Below, in pieces: positions 34,190 through 42,748 of a stretch of DNA of 64,000 nt. Below the pieces are notes generated by a model, which ran no database searches, was not told the origin of the DNA, and was given only the letters and a program-made list of their open reading frames with translations. The stretch is from Pseudoclavibacter endophyticus (GTDB lineage: Bacteria; Actinomycetota; Actinomycetes; Actinomycetales; Microbacteriaceae). Location: contig NZ_WBJY01000001.1 of NCBI RefSeq assembly GCF_008831085.1, forward strand, positions 62,001 to 126,000, read 5' to 3'. A program made the position numbers and the translations under genes. The first letter of the stretch is position 1; each line of letters starts with the position of its first letter.

Positions 34190-34992
34190 CCGGCACGCAC
34201 GTCGCGGAATCGGCGACGACCATCGTCGACCTATCCGCCACGACGCCCGGCGACGAGCCGCGCGGGGGAGCCGCCAGGTGGTTTCGACGGCTCGCCCCGC
34301 TCATCGCCGTCGTGATCGTCCTCGCCCTGCTCGCCCTGTGGATCTCGTCGCGCGAGCTCGACTCCATCGAGCAGCGCACGCTCAACTGGGATTACCTGCT
34401 CGCCCGCACGCGTGAGCACCTGGTGCTCACGTTCGTGGCGTCGGCGCTCGTCGCGGCGCTCGCGATCCCAATCGGCATCGCGGTGTCGCGCTCGACCTCG
34501 CGCATCTTCCGCGGAATGGTCGGCGCCATCGCGAACATCGGACAGGCGACGCCTGCGGTGGGTCTCATCATCCTGCTCGCGATCGCATGGCAGACCGGCT
34601 TCACGACGGCCCTCGTGGGTATCGTGGCCTACTCGTTCCTGCCAGTGCTGCGCAACACCGTCGCAGGGCTCGACCAGATCGAGCCGAGCGTGCGCGAGTC
34701 CGCCCGCGGAATGGGCATGACATCGGGCCAATCCCTCTGGCGCATCGAGCTCCCACTGGCGTCGCCGGTCATCATCGCCGGGCTCCGCACAGCCCTCGTC
34801 TTCGCCGTCGGCGTCGCGACGGTCGCGACGTTCATCAATGCCGGCGGCCTCGGCGACATGATCGTCAACGGCCTCAAGCTCCAGCGTTACCCCGTCGTGG
34901 TCGTCGGGGCCGTCCTCGTCGCGGCCATCGCCGTGCTCATCGACTGGTTCGCCGGGCTCGTCGAGGAGCTCGTGAAACCGAAGGGCCTCTGA
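34186..34992 (+). CDS. ABC transporter permease, OpuCD/ProW-like (2)
   Basis: Second permease of the importer, 268 residues. One helix at about 42-62 (LAPLIAVVIVLALLALWIS region) precedes the permease core, which has NWDYLLARTREHLVLTFV, NIGQATPAVGLIILLAIAW and the EAA loop IEPSVRESARGMGMTSGQSLWRIELP, read in two pieces. Homologous to the first permease, so the channel is a heterodimer as in OpuC systems. Confidence 0.88.
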   Translation: MTGTHVAESATTIVDLSATTPGDEPRGGAARWFRRLAPLIAVVIVLALLALWISSRELDSIEQRTLNWDYLLARTREHLVLTFVASALVAALAIPIGIAVSRSTSRIFRGMVGAIANIGQATPAVGLIILLAIAWQTGFTTALVGIVAYSFLPVLRNTVAGLDQIEPSVRESARGMGMTSGQSLWRIELPLASPVIIAGLRTALVFAVGVATVATFINAGGLGDMIVNGLKLQRYPVVVVGAVLVAAIAVLIDWFAGLVEELVKPKGL

Positions 34993-35057
34993 CCCCAGAC
35001 GCGCCCGACCGCGGAAGCGCCCCCGCGCATCCGCCCATCCCACCGAAAGGAACGACC

Positions 35058-35981
35058 ATGAAGAAGACGTGGAGCGCGCTCGCGCTCGTCGCCGCCTCGG
35101 GCCTCGCCCTCACCGGATGCTCGGGAGGAGGCGCCGCCAGCGGCTCGCAGGGCGATGAGCTCGAAGGACTCACGGGCGTCATCGGCGCGAAGGACTTCGC
35201 CGAGCAGTATGTCCTCGCCTACATCACCACGGAGCTCTTCAACGCGCACGGCGCCGACGTCGAGGCGAACATCGAGCTCGTCGGATCGACGAACGTGCGC
35301 CAGGCCCTCGAGAACGACCAGTTCCTGGGCTACTGGGAGTACACCGGCACGGGGTGGATCACCTACCTCGGCGAGACCGAGCCAGTGCAGGGCGCCGAGG
35401 AGCAGTACCAGGCGGTCGCCGAGGCCGACCTCGACGAGAACGGCATCGCCTGGCTCGAGCCGGCGCCGCTGAACAATACGTATGCGTTCGCAGCACTCAC
35501 GGAGACGGCCGAGGAGCTCGGTGTCACGACGCTGAGCGACGTCGCGGCGCTGCCGGAGGACCAGCAGACGTTCTGCATCGAGAGCGAGTTCTCGACGCGC
35601 GACGACGGCTGGCCCGGCCTCCGCGACACATACGGCTTCGCCGACAACACGGCGATGCTCGACACCGGTGTCATCTATACGGCGACGGCGGCCGGTGACG
35701 ATTGCACGTTCGGGGAGGTCTTCGAGACGGACGGGCGTATCCCCGGCCTCGGCCTGACGGTGCTCGAGGACGACCTCGAGTTCTTCCCCAACTACCAGGG
35801 CTCGTTCACGCTCAAGCAGACGACCCTCGACGAGTACCCCGCGATCGCCGACGTGATCGGACTCGTGGCGCCGCTGCTCACGACCGAGGTGATGCAGCAG
35901 CTCAACAGTCAGGTCGACGTCGAGGGCGAAGACCCACAAGATGTCGCGATCGACTGGCTCACCGAGCAGGGGCTCATCTGA
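35058..35981 (+). CDS. ABC substrate-binding lipoprotein, OpuCC/OsmX-like
   Basis: Extracytoplasmic receptor of 307 residues. The lipoprotein signal is MKKTWSALALVAASGLALTGC with Cys21 as the lipid anchor (shown here in full as the leader plus lipobox LTGC). The mature protein has GVIGAKDFAEQYVLAY, ELVGSTNVRQALENDQFLG, and YWEYTGTGW, the segment that in OpuCC/ChoX-like receptors supplies aromatic residues for binding quaternary ammonium groups. This points to a cationic ligand, but the linked genes suggest catabolism rather than osmoprotection. GAAAGGAA precedes the start. Confidence 0.86.
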   Translation: MKKTWSALALVAASGLALTGCSGGGAASGSQGDELEGLTGVIGAKDFAEQYVLAYITTELFNAHGADVEANIELVGSTNVRQALENDQFLGYWEYTGTGWITYLGETEPVQGAEEQYQAVAEADLDENGIAWLEPAPLNNTYAFAALTETAEELGVTTLSDVAALPEDQQTFCIESEFSTRDDGWPGLRDTYGFADNTAMLDTGVIYTATAAGDDCTFGEVFETDGRIPGLGLTVLEDDLEFFPNYQGSFTLKQTTLDEYPAIADVIGLVAPLLTTEVMQQLNSQVDVEGEDPQDVAIDWLTEQGLI

Positions 35982-36514
35982 TGGCGGCCGCGCTCGAACT
36001 CGGCGAGTCTTTCATCGGCGACGGCGTGAATGCCGCGCACATCAACACGGTCCTCGGGCCGCGTGACGGCGCCGCCGGCACCGCCTGGGCGACGGCGCTC
36101 GCATCGCCGAGCGCCGGCCACGTGCCGTTCGTGGCGGTGCTACGCCCGTCGCTGCCCGTCAAGCCCCTGACGCTCTTCGTCTCGAAGTCCGCCCCGATCG
36201 ACGACCGGCACGGCGAACTGATCTGGGGGCCCGCGCAGGCGGGCGTCGCGGCCGGGGTGGCCGACGCCCTCGCGCGCGGATCCATCCCCGATGAGGCCTC
36301 CGACACGCACGTCGTCATCGCCGCCGTCTGGGTCAACCCTGGCGCCGACGACGCCGACACCGTGTACCGCAACAACCGAGAGGCCACACGCCGTGCCATC
36401 GAGGCCGGTGCGGCGAGGCTTCCCGCAAACGCAGACGTCGTCGAGGCGCGGCAGGCACCCGTCAACCCCTTCTACACGGCACCACCTCTGAAAGGCGACC
36501 CGAATGACCGCTAA
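35981..36514 (+). CDS. formaldehyde-activating enzyme (Fae) homologue
   Basis: A 177-residue Fae-family protein. Fae joins formaldehyde to tetrahydromethanopterin in methylotrophs. The match covers the length: LGESFIGDGVNAAHINTVLG (canonical GDG-x-x-x-AHID), PFVAVLRPSLPVKPLTLF, IWGPAQAGVAAGVADAL, and YRNNREATRRAIE. His20 is at the position of the conserved catalytic His. The Asp after AHI is Asn here. No methanopterin genes are in the window, so cofactor and substrate are open. The start overlaps the lipoprotein stop (TGATG); the end overlaps the next gene by 11 bases. Confidence 0.85.
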   Translation: MAAALELGESFIGDGVNAAHINTVLGPRDGAAGTAWATALASPSAGHVPFVAVLRPSLPVKPLTLFVSKSAPIDDRHGELIWGPAQAGVAAGVADALARGSIPDEASDTHVVIAAVWVNPGADDADTVYRNNREATRRAIEAGAARLPANADVVEARQAPVNPFYTAPPLKGDPNDR

Positions 36515-37514
36515 CCGCCCGACGGTCGGGTTCATCGGACTCGGCAACATGGGCGCGGGCATGTCCCGCAACCTGCTGCACCACGGCTTCCCCCTCGTCG
36601 TCACCGACGCCCGCGCCGAAGCCGGCGCCGCCCTGCTGGCCGCCGGCGCATCCTGGGCCGGAACGCCCGCCGATGTCGCGGCCCGCAGTGACCTCGTCAT
36701 CACCATGTTGCCGACCCCGCCCATCGTCCGCGGCGTCGCCCTCGGGCCGGGCGGAATCCTCGAAGGGATCCGCGACGGAGGCACCTGGATCGACATGTCG
36801 ACCTCGGTGCCCGAGGTCGCCGACGAGGTGCGGGCCTTCGCGGACGAACGCGGCATCACGATCGTCGACGCCCCCGTCAGCGGCATGTCCGTCGGAGCCG
36901 CGAACGGCACCCTCCAGATCTTCGTCGGGGCGGACGCAGACGACTTCCGGCGCATCCTGCCCGTTCTCGAGGCGATGGGTGACCCGCAGCGGATCTTGAA
37001 CGTGGGCGGCCCCGGTGCCGGCTATGCCGTCAAGCTGCTCATCAATCAGCTGTGGTTCTCGCAGCTCGTCGCGACGGCCGAGGTGCTGGCCGTGGGCGCG
37101 CGGGCCGGCGTCGACCTCGAGGTGCTGCGCCAGGCGCTCATCGCCAGCCCTGCCAACAGCGCCTTCGTCGAGCGCGACGTGCTGTCGGTGCTCGACTCGG
37201 GCGACTACGACGAGGGATTCGCGATCGCCCTCGCCTGCAAGGACCTCGGGTTGTCGGTCGACCTCGCGCGCAGCGTCGGGGTGCCGGTCGAGCTCTCGTC
37301 GCTCGTCGAGCAGGTGTACCGGCGCGCCCGGGCCGCCTACGGCGATGCGGCAGGCGAAATGACGCCGATGCGCCTCTACGAGGACCTCATCGGCGCCCCG
37401 CTGCGACGCGTTCCGCCGAGCGACCCCATGCCGCCGAGCGGCGCGGTCTCGCCGAGCGACACGGTCCAGCCGAGCGGCGCGCTGCCGCAGGGGCCGACGC
37501 CGGTCGCCGCGTGA
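36504..37514 (+). CDS. 3-hydroxyisobutyrate dehydrogenase-like oxidoreductase
   Basis: Beta-hydroxyacid dehydrogenase of 336 residues. NAD(P) motif VGFIGLGNMGAGMSRNLL is at residues 8-25, the substrate-binding DAPVSGMSVGAANGTL near 122-137, and catalytic Lys in GAGYAVKLLINQL near 178. After the normal end (about residue 295) is a proline/serine tail made by an 18-bp tandem repeat. The family oxidises hydroxyisobutyrate, tartronate semialdehyde, threonine-like or sugar acids; the operon does not decide. Overlaps the Fae gene by 11 bases. Confidence 0.87.
   Translation: MTANRPTVGFIGLGNMGAGMSRNLLHHGFPLVVTDARAEAGAALLAAGASWAGTPADVAARSDLVITMLPTPPIVRGVALGPGGILEGIRDGGTWIDMSTSVPEVADEVRAFADERGITIVDAPVSGMSVGAANGTLQIFVGADADDFRRILPVLEAMGDPQRILNVGGPGAGYAVKLLINQLWFSQLVATAEVLAVGARAGVDLEVLRQALIASPANSAFVERDVLSVLDSGDYDEGFAIALACKDLGLSVDLARSVGVPVELSSLVEQVYRRARAAYGDAAGEMTPMRLYEDLIGAPLRRVPPSDPMPPSGAVSPSDTVQPSGALPQGPTPVAA
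37413..37484 (+). repeat. 18-bp in-frame tandem repeat, four copies
   Basis: Four 18-base units, each with CCGAGCG, at 37413, 37431, 37449 and 37467. They encode a six-residue period around PPSD/PPSG in the C-terminal tail of the dehydrogenase-like protein. In frame, so copy-number change would only alter tail length. Confidence 0.85.
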
Positions 37515-37626
37515 CCGGAGCGTGGCCGCGCGTCGATGTCACGCGGCCACGCGCCGCTCCCGTGAACCCACCGCACCCACGATCGTGGCAACCGCGACCG
37601 TGCCCATGACCAAGAAGGACCACCGC

Positions 37627-38403
37627 GTGGAGATCACCGACTTCTCACTCGCCAGCTTCTCGCTCGAGGGCCGAACGGCCATCGTGACCGGCGGCAACAG
37701 CGGTCTTGGCCAGGCGTTCACGCTGGCACTCGCCGCGGCGGGCGCGAACGTGTTCGTGCCGAGCGTCCACGACGACGGGGGCGAGACGGCCGAGCTCGTC
37801 GCGGAAGCCGGGGCGGAGCACGCGGGCATGCTGGCTGATCTGACGGCGCCCGGCGGGCCCGAACGGGTCATGGCGGGGGCCGTGGATGCCTTCGGTCGCG
37901 TCGATGTCCTCGTCAACTCGGCCGGCATCAACGTCGTGGCACCCTGGCGCGACTTCGGGCGCGCCGAATGGGATCGCATGCTCGCCGTCAACCTCACCGC
38001 CGCATTCGAGCTCGGACGGCTTGCCGCCCAGCACATGAGCGACCGCGGCTCGGGCAAGATCATCAACATCGCGTCGCTCTACTCGTTCCTCGGCGGTCTC
38101 GGCTCGCCCGCCTACGCCGCGACGAAGCACGGCATCGTCGGCTTCACGCGCGCCTATGCCGACGAGCTCGGCCCGTGCGGCGTGCAGGTCAACGCCATCG
38201 CGCCCGGCTATTTCGAGACGGCGCTGACGGCGGCGACGCGCTCCGAGCCCGAGACCAGCCGGCGCATCCTCGAGCACGTACCGTCCGGGCGATGGGGTGA
38301 GCGGGCCGACCTCATGGGCGCCGTCGTGTTCCTCGCGAGCCGAGCCTCCGACTACATCACGGGCCAGGTGCTCACCGTCGACGGGGGCTACCTCGTGCGC
38401 TGA
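37627..38403 (+). CDS. short-chain dehydrogenase/reductase, KduD-like
   Basis: Classical SDR of 258 residues. TGGNSGLGQAF near residues 19-29 is the cofactor motif, LVNSAGIN the NNAG-equivalent, and Ser in INIASLYSF with YAATKHG gives the Ser-Tyr-Lys triad. The opening FSLEGRTAIVTGGNSGLGQ resembles 2-deoxy-D-gluconate 3-dehydrogenase (KduD), suggesting a sugar or polyol substrate. The GTG at 37627 is preferred because AAGAAGGA lies eight bases upstream; the ATG at 37606 lacks a site. Confidence 0.88.
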   Translation: MEITDFSLASFSLEGRTAIVTGGNSGLGQAFTLALAAAGANVFVPSVHDDGGETAELVAEAGAEHAGMLADLTAPGGPERVMAGAVDAFGRVDVLVNSAGINVVAPWRDFGRAEWDRMLAVNLTAAFELGRLAAQHMSDRGSGKIINIASLYSFLGGLGSPAYAATKHGIVGFTRAYADELGPCGVQVNAIAPGYFETALTAATRSEPETSRRILEHVPSGRWGERADLMGAVVFLASRASDYITGQVLTVDGGYLVR

Positions 38404-38521
38404 GCTCCCGCCGCGTCCCGCGCCTCCGCCGCTGCATTTGCTGCGCGGCCGCAGCCGCGGCATCCGTGCCCGCAGCATCCACCACGCCATCACCACGCAC
38501 CGCGAACGAAACGAGGACCAC

Positions 38522-39997
38522 ATGGTCGTGCCCACCTTCACCCGGCCGACGCCGACGATCGACCGCGACGCCATCGTCGACCGGCTCACCGAGCTGCTCG
38601 GCGCCGAGCAGGTCGACACCGACGAACAGCGCCTCCGCGAGGCGAGCGTCGACCGATTCCACAAGTACGAGGCCGCCCACGGCATCTTCGATGGGCCGAT
38701 CCCCGCTGCCATCGCCTACGCGGCGTCGACCGAGCAGGTGCGCGACGTGCTCACGTTCGCTGACCGGCACCGCGTCAACGTCGTGCCCCGCACCGGCCGC
38801 ACGGGCACAGAGGGCGGGCTCGAGACAGCCGCGCACGACACGATCGTGCTCGACTGCTCCCGCATGGACCGGGTCATCGAGATCGACGAGCAGAACATGA
38901 TGGCGACCGTGCAGTGCGGGGTGCCGCTGCAGCGGCTCGACGACGAGCTCCGCGCCCGCGGGCTCACGACGGCGCACTCGCCGCAGTCGAAGCCGCTCGC
39001 TCAGTTCGGCGGGCTCGTCGCGACACGTTCGATCGGCCAGCTCTCGACGCTCTACGGGGGCATCGAGGACATGGTCGTCGGCCTCGAGGCCGTCTTCCCC
39101 GACGGCAGCATCACGCGCATCAAGAACGTGCCCCGCCGTGCGGCCGGCCCCGATATCCGCCATGTCGTCATCGGCAACGAGGGTGCTCTGTGCGTCGTAA
39201 CCGAGGTCACCGTCAAGCTGTTCCCGTACGAACCGCAGAACCGGCGCGCGCTCGGTTACATCGTCGACCGCTTCGCCGACGGCATCGAGGGCCTGCGCCG
39301 TGTCGTGCAAGCCGGCTACCGGCCGAGCGTGTGCCGCGTGTACTCGGAAGACGACGCGGCCCAGCACTTCAGCGACGTCGCGGAGGGCAAGCCGGTCGTG
39401 GTCGTCGTGGCCGACGGGCCCAGGCGTCTCGCCGACGCGACGGCCGAGGGCGTCGTCGAGGTGTTCGAGGGAATTCCGCACCGCGCGCTCGAGCCGTCCT
39501 ACGTCGAGCACTGGCTCGACCATCTCAACTGGGGGCCCGAGAAGATCGACGCCGAGCGGCGCGACATGCTCGAGCACCGGCGCCTCGGCTACACAACCGA
39601 GGTCGCGATCGACTGGTCGCGCACCAACGAGCTCTACGAGTGCGTTATGCGGCGCATCCAAACCGAATTCGCCCGGGCCGACGACCTCTTCCTGCTCGGC
39701 GCGCATTCCTCGCACAGCTACCAGACGGGCACGAACCTGTACTTCGTGTACGACTACCGCATCAACTGCGAGCCCCGCGACGAACTGCACGAGTACCACG
39801 AGCCCATCAACGCGATCATCGTCGACGAGGCGCTCCGGCTCGGCGGCTCGATGGTGCATCACCACGGCATCGGCAAGTACCGCACGCCCTGGACGAAGCA
39901 GGAGCACGGCAGCGCTTACCGCATCCTGGCTGGGCTCAAGCGGGAATTCGATCCCAACGGGGTCATGAACGCGGGCACGATCTACCCGGTCGAGTGA
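38522..39997 (+). CDS. FAD-linked oxidase, alkyl-DHAP-synthase/glycolate-oxidase-like
   Basis: A 491-residue flavoprotein with an FAD_binding_4 (PCMH) domain (about 60-240; VVPRTGRTGTEGGLE, GLTTAHSPQSKPLAQFGGLVAT in part) and a C-terminal FAD-oxidase domain ending HHHGIGKYRTPW and FDPNGVMNAGTIYP. The HHHGIGK motif is typical of alkyldihydroxyacetonephosphate synthase-like proteins and related D-2-hydroxyacid dehydrogenases. With an FGGY kinase next door, oxidation of a glycerol-, lactate- or polyol-like compound is plausible. Located 118 bases after the SDR gene; no terminator visible between. Confidence 0.87.
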   Translation: MVVPTFTRPTPTIDRDAIVDRLTELLGAEQVDTDEQRLREASVDRFHKYEAAHGIFDGPIPAAIAYAASTEQVRDVLTFADRHRVNVVPRTGRTGTEGGLETAAHDTIVLDCSRMDRVIEIDEQNMMATVQCGVPLQRLDDELRARGLTTAHSPQSKPLAQFGGLVATRSIGQLSTLYGGIEDMVVGLEAVFPDGSITRIKNVPRRAAGPDIRHVVIGNEGALCVVTEVTVKLFPYEPQNRRALGYIVDRFADGIEGLRRVVQAGYRPSVCRVYSEDDAAQHFSDVAEGKPVVVVVADGPRRLADATAEGVVEVFEGIPHRALEPSYVEHWLDHLNWGPEKIDAERRDMLEHRRLGYTTEVAIDWSRTNELYECVMRRIQTEFARADDLFLLGAHSSHSYQTGTNLYFVYDYRINCEPRDELHEYHEPINAIIVDEALRLGGSMVHHHGIGKYRTPWTKQEHGSAYRILAGLKREFDPNGVMNAGTIYPVE

Positions 39998-41517
39998 TCG
40001 TGGTGTCGCGCGGGGACGATGCGGGCTCGGGGAGCGGCGGGCCCCTGCTCCTCTCCATCGACAACGGCTCGCAGAGCACCAAGGTCACGATCGTGGATGC
40101 CGCGGGCGGCGTGGTCGCGCGCGGTCGGGCGAGCCTGCGCCCGCCGGAGCATCCGGCACCGGGCCGGGTGGAGCATCCGGACGACGATCTCTGGGACTCG
40201 ATCGTCGACGCGTGCCGTCAGGCCATGGCGGCGTACGGTGGAGATCCCTCGCGCATCGTCGCGGCAGGGCTGTGCACGATCCGCTTCTGCCGCGTACTGC
40301 TCGATGCGAGCGGCGCGCTCGCGGCGCCGGTGATCAGCTGGATGGATGAACGACTCGCCCGTCCATACGAGCACCGCGACGACCGGGTCGCCTACGTGTC
40401 GACCTCGACCGGCTACATCGCCGGCCGGCTGACCGGCCGGCTCACGGATGCCGCCGGCAACACCGAGGGCCGGTGGCCCGTCGACCACGACGCGTGGCGG
40501 TGGAGCGCCGACGACGCGGTCATCGCCAGCGAGGGGCTGCGGCGGGAGCAATTGTTGCCGCTCTTGCTGCCTGGCGAGCTGCACGGGCGCGTGACGGCCG
40601 CGGCCGCGGCCGCTAGCGGGCTGCCGGAAGGCCTGCCCGTCTACGCGACCTCGAACGACAAGGCGGTCGAGGCCCTCGGGTCGGGTCTCCTCGACGGCGG
40701 CGAGTTGCTGCTGTCGCTCGGCACCTACGTGGCGACGATGACGCCGGGCGAGCGCGACTTCGCCCCGCAGCGCGTGCAGGGCGTCTGGCGCAACTTCGGC
40801 GCGGTGCCGGGCGGTACCTACTACGAGAGCGCCGGCGTGCGCCGGGGCATGTGGACGGTCAGCTGGCTCCGCGACCTCGTGCTCGGGCCGCGGGCGGGGG
40901 AGACGGCAGCACCCTTGGGTGGCGCTGACGGCGAGCGGGAACGCGTGCTCGACGCGGAGGCGATGGATGCGCCACCTGGCGCGGGCGGGCTCGTGACGGT
41001 GCTCGACTGGCTCGCGCCGCCCGACGAGCCGTGGCGGCGCGGAGCCATGGTGGGCTTCGACGGGTCGCAGGGCCGCGGGCACCTCTATCGATCCGTGCTC
41101 GAGGCGCTCGCCCTCACGACGGCCGATGCGGCGACCGAGCTGCTGCGCGAGCTCGGACGTACGCCCCGCGCGCTTATCGTCGCGGGCGGTGGGGCCCGGT
41201 CCGACCTCATGCTGCGCATCCTTGCTGCGACCTACGGGGTGCCCGTGCGCCGCACCCGCTTCGCCGACGGCGCCGGCATGGGCGCGGCCATCGCGGCCGC
41301 GGTCGGCGCCGGCGTGCATGAAACGTGGGATGACGCCGTCGACGCGATGGTGCACGTGGCCGACGTCGTAGAGCCCGAGCCGGCGCTCGTCGAGGCCTAC
41401 CGAGACATCGCGGCCCGCCACCGCGCGATCCGCGCGGGGGTGCGGGGGATGCTCGACGACATGGCGCATCGAGGTTCAGGCCCGGGCCTGGGCAAGGAGC
41501 TCGAGACCGACGGGTGA
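39994..41517 (+). CDS. FGGY family carbohydrate kinase
   Basis: ATP-dependent sugar/polyol kinase of 507 residues in the xylulokinase/glycerol kinase family. LLSIDNGSQSTKVTIVDAAG near residues 17-36 is the phosphate-1 motif, ISWMDERLARPYEH the substrate region (usually WxDxR), LSLGTYVATMTPG the phosphate-2 motif, and LIVAGGGARSDLMLRILAA the adenosine motif. The GTG at 39994 overlaps the FAD oxidase stop; GTG 40003 is the alternative. Last gene of the operon; substrate unknown. Confidence 0.88.
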   Translation: MIVVSRGDDAGSGSGGPLLLSIDNGSQSTKVTIVDAAGGVVARGRASLRPPEHPAPGRVEHPDDDLWDSIVDACRQAMAAYGGDPSRIVAAGLCTIRFCRVLLDASGALAAPVISWMDERLARPYEHRDDRVAYVSTSTGYIAGRLTGRLTDAAGNTEGRWPVDHDAWRWSADDAVIASEGLRREQLLPLLLPGELHGRVTAAAAAASGLPEGLPVYATSNDKAVEALGSGLLDGGELLLSLGTYVATMTPGERDFAPQRVQGVWRNFGAVPGGTYYESAGVRRGMWTVSWLRDLVLGPRAGETAAPLGGADGERERVLDAEAMDAPPGAGGLVTVLDWLAPPDEPWRRGAMVGFDGSQGRGHLYRSVLEALALTTADAATELLRELGRTPRALIVAGGGARSDLMLRILAATYGVPVRRTRFADGAGMGAAIAAAVGAGVHETWDDAVDAMVHVADVVEPEPALVEAYRDIAARHRAIRAGVRGMLDDMAHRGSGPGLGKELETDG

Positions 41518-41533
41518 GCGACTCGAGCGCCGG

Positions 41534-41545
41534 GCCCCGCGGGGC
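41534..41545. terminator. palindrome after the FGGY kinase gene
   Basis: GCCCCGCGGGGC is a perfect 12-base palindrome 17 bases past the operon's last stop, nested inside a longer CCGGGC/GCCCGG inverted repeat. Candidate operon terminator without T tract. Confidence 0.35.
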
Positions 41546-41622
41546 GTCCGCAACGCCCGGGATGCGAGCGCCGGACGGAGCGGTCACGAGCGGTCACCAG
41601 GGCGCGGACGGCAGCGCGGGCA

Positions 41623-41628
41623 TAGGGT
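41623..41628 (+). promoter_or_regulatory. -10 box TAGGGT, leaderless start of DMT transporter gene
   Basis: TAGGGT ends six bases before the GTG at 41635, selecting it over the in-frame GTG at 41632. Confidence 0.55.
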
Positions 41629-41634
41629 CGTGTG

Positions 41635-42612
41635 GTGACCACGTCGAACACGCCAGAGGCCGCGGCGCCGCCGCCGCGATCGCGTCGCGTGGCCGTGGTG
41701 GTCTGGACTGCCGCCGTCGTGTTTGGCGGATCGCTCATGGGCGTGCAGGCGCGCATGAACGGCGAGCTCGCGACCGTGAGCGGCGACTGGTCGTGGGCGG
41801 CGCTCGTGTCGTTCGGCGGCGGGCTCATGCTGCTCGCGTTCGCCGCAATGACATCGAAGCGCCGCGCGCTCGCGCTCCCTCGCATCGTCGCGGCCGTTCG
41901 CCAGGGACGGCTCGCGTGGTGGCACACGATCGCTGGCCTGAGCGGGGCGCTCTTCGTCGTCGTGCAGGCCACAGTGGCACCGGTGCTCGGCGTCGCCATC
42001 CTCACGATCGCCTTCGTCGCGGGCCAGACGATCGGCGGCCTCGCAGCCGACAGGTTCGGTTTCGGGGCCGGCGGCGTGGAGCGGATCTCCGTCCCGCGCC
42101 TCGCCGGCGGCGCGCTCGTGGTGGTCGCCGTGCTCGTGTCGGTCGCGGGGCGCCTCGAGGGCGGATTCGCGTGGTGGCTGCTGATCCTGCCCGTCATCTC
42201 GGGCTTCTTCGTCGCGTTCCAGCAGGCGTTCAACGGTCGCGTTCGCGTGCAGACCGACGTCTTCGCGGCCACCCTGGGCAATTTCTTCATCGGCACGATG
42301 GCGCTTGCGCTCGTGTTTGCCGTGCACGGTGCCCTCGTGGCCGGCCCGTTCGACTGGTTCGGCGCACCCTGGTACGTCTATCTCGGCGGCGTGGCCGGCG
42401 TCATCGGCGTGCCGATCGCAGCCGTCGCCGTTGGCACGATCGGCGTGCTGCGCCTCGCCCTCGCGCTCGTGACGGGGCAGCTCGTCGGCTCGCTCGTGCT
42501 CGATCTCACCCTGCCCCTCGCGACGACGGCCGTCACCGCGTGGACCTACGTGGGCCTCGCGCTCGCCTTCGTCGCGATCGTCATCACTTCGGTGCGCTGG
42601 GGCCGCCGCTGA
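41635..42612 (+). CDS. DMT family transporter (DUF606/YdcZ-like)
   Basis: A 325-residue integral membrane protein of about ten helices, built as two homologous DUF606 halves. The first has VFGGSLMGVQARMNGELA and AGLSGALFVVVQATVAPVLG; the second has LPVISGFFVAFQQAFNGRV, FFIGTMALALVF and GGVAGVIGVPIAAVAVG. The repeated Q-A-x-x-N-G motif in both halves supports an internal duplication. Substrate unknown. Start fits a leaderless transcript. Confidence 0.82.
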   Translation: MTTSNTPEAAAPPPRSRRVAVVVWTAAVVFGGSLMGVQARMNGELATVSGDWSWAALVSFGGGLMLLAFAAMTSKRRALALPRIVAAVRQGRLAWWHTIAGLSGALFVVVQATVAPVLGVAILTIAFVAGQTIGGLAADRFGFGAGGVERISVPRLAGGALVVVAVLVSVAGRLEGGFAWWLLILPVISGFFVAFQQAFNGRVRVQTDVFAATLGNFFIGTMALALVFAVHGALVAGPFDWFGAPWYVYLGGVAGVIGVPIAAVAVGTIGVLRLALALVTGQLVGSLVLDLTLPLATTAVTAWTYVGLALAFVAIVITSVRWGRR

Positions 42613-42674
42613 GGCGAGGGGCGTATCCGGACCCTGGCGCTCGGGATTGGCGATTCGGCGCGTCCGCGTGCCGC

Positions 42675-42680
42675 TACGAT
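42675..42680 (+). promoter_or_regulatory. -10 box TACGAT upstream of lipoprotein gene
   Basis: TACGAT lies eight bases before an in-frame ATG at 42689 and 68 bases before the chosen ATG at 42749. Its use decides whether the lipoprotein has an extra 20-residue head. Confidence 0.45.
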
Positions 42681-42748
42681 CTGACGGAATGCCGGTCGAC
42701 GGCGCCCGCGCGAGCGGTACCTGCGAGCAGAATCGTGAACACCTCTCA

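Noticed and set aside
32430-35981. Importer read simply as a glycine betaine osmoprotection system
   Set aside because: Its genes are fused by overlaps to a Fae homologue and catabolic enzymes and are controlled by an IclR-type gene, which fits nutrient uptake better; the ligand remains unknown.
37413-37484. Short regular repeats considered as a CRISPR array
   Set aside because: Units are 18 bases, contiguous, in frame within a gene and without unique spacers.
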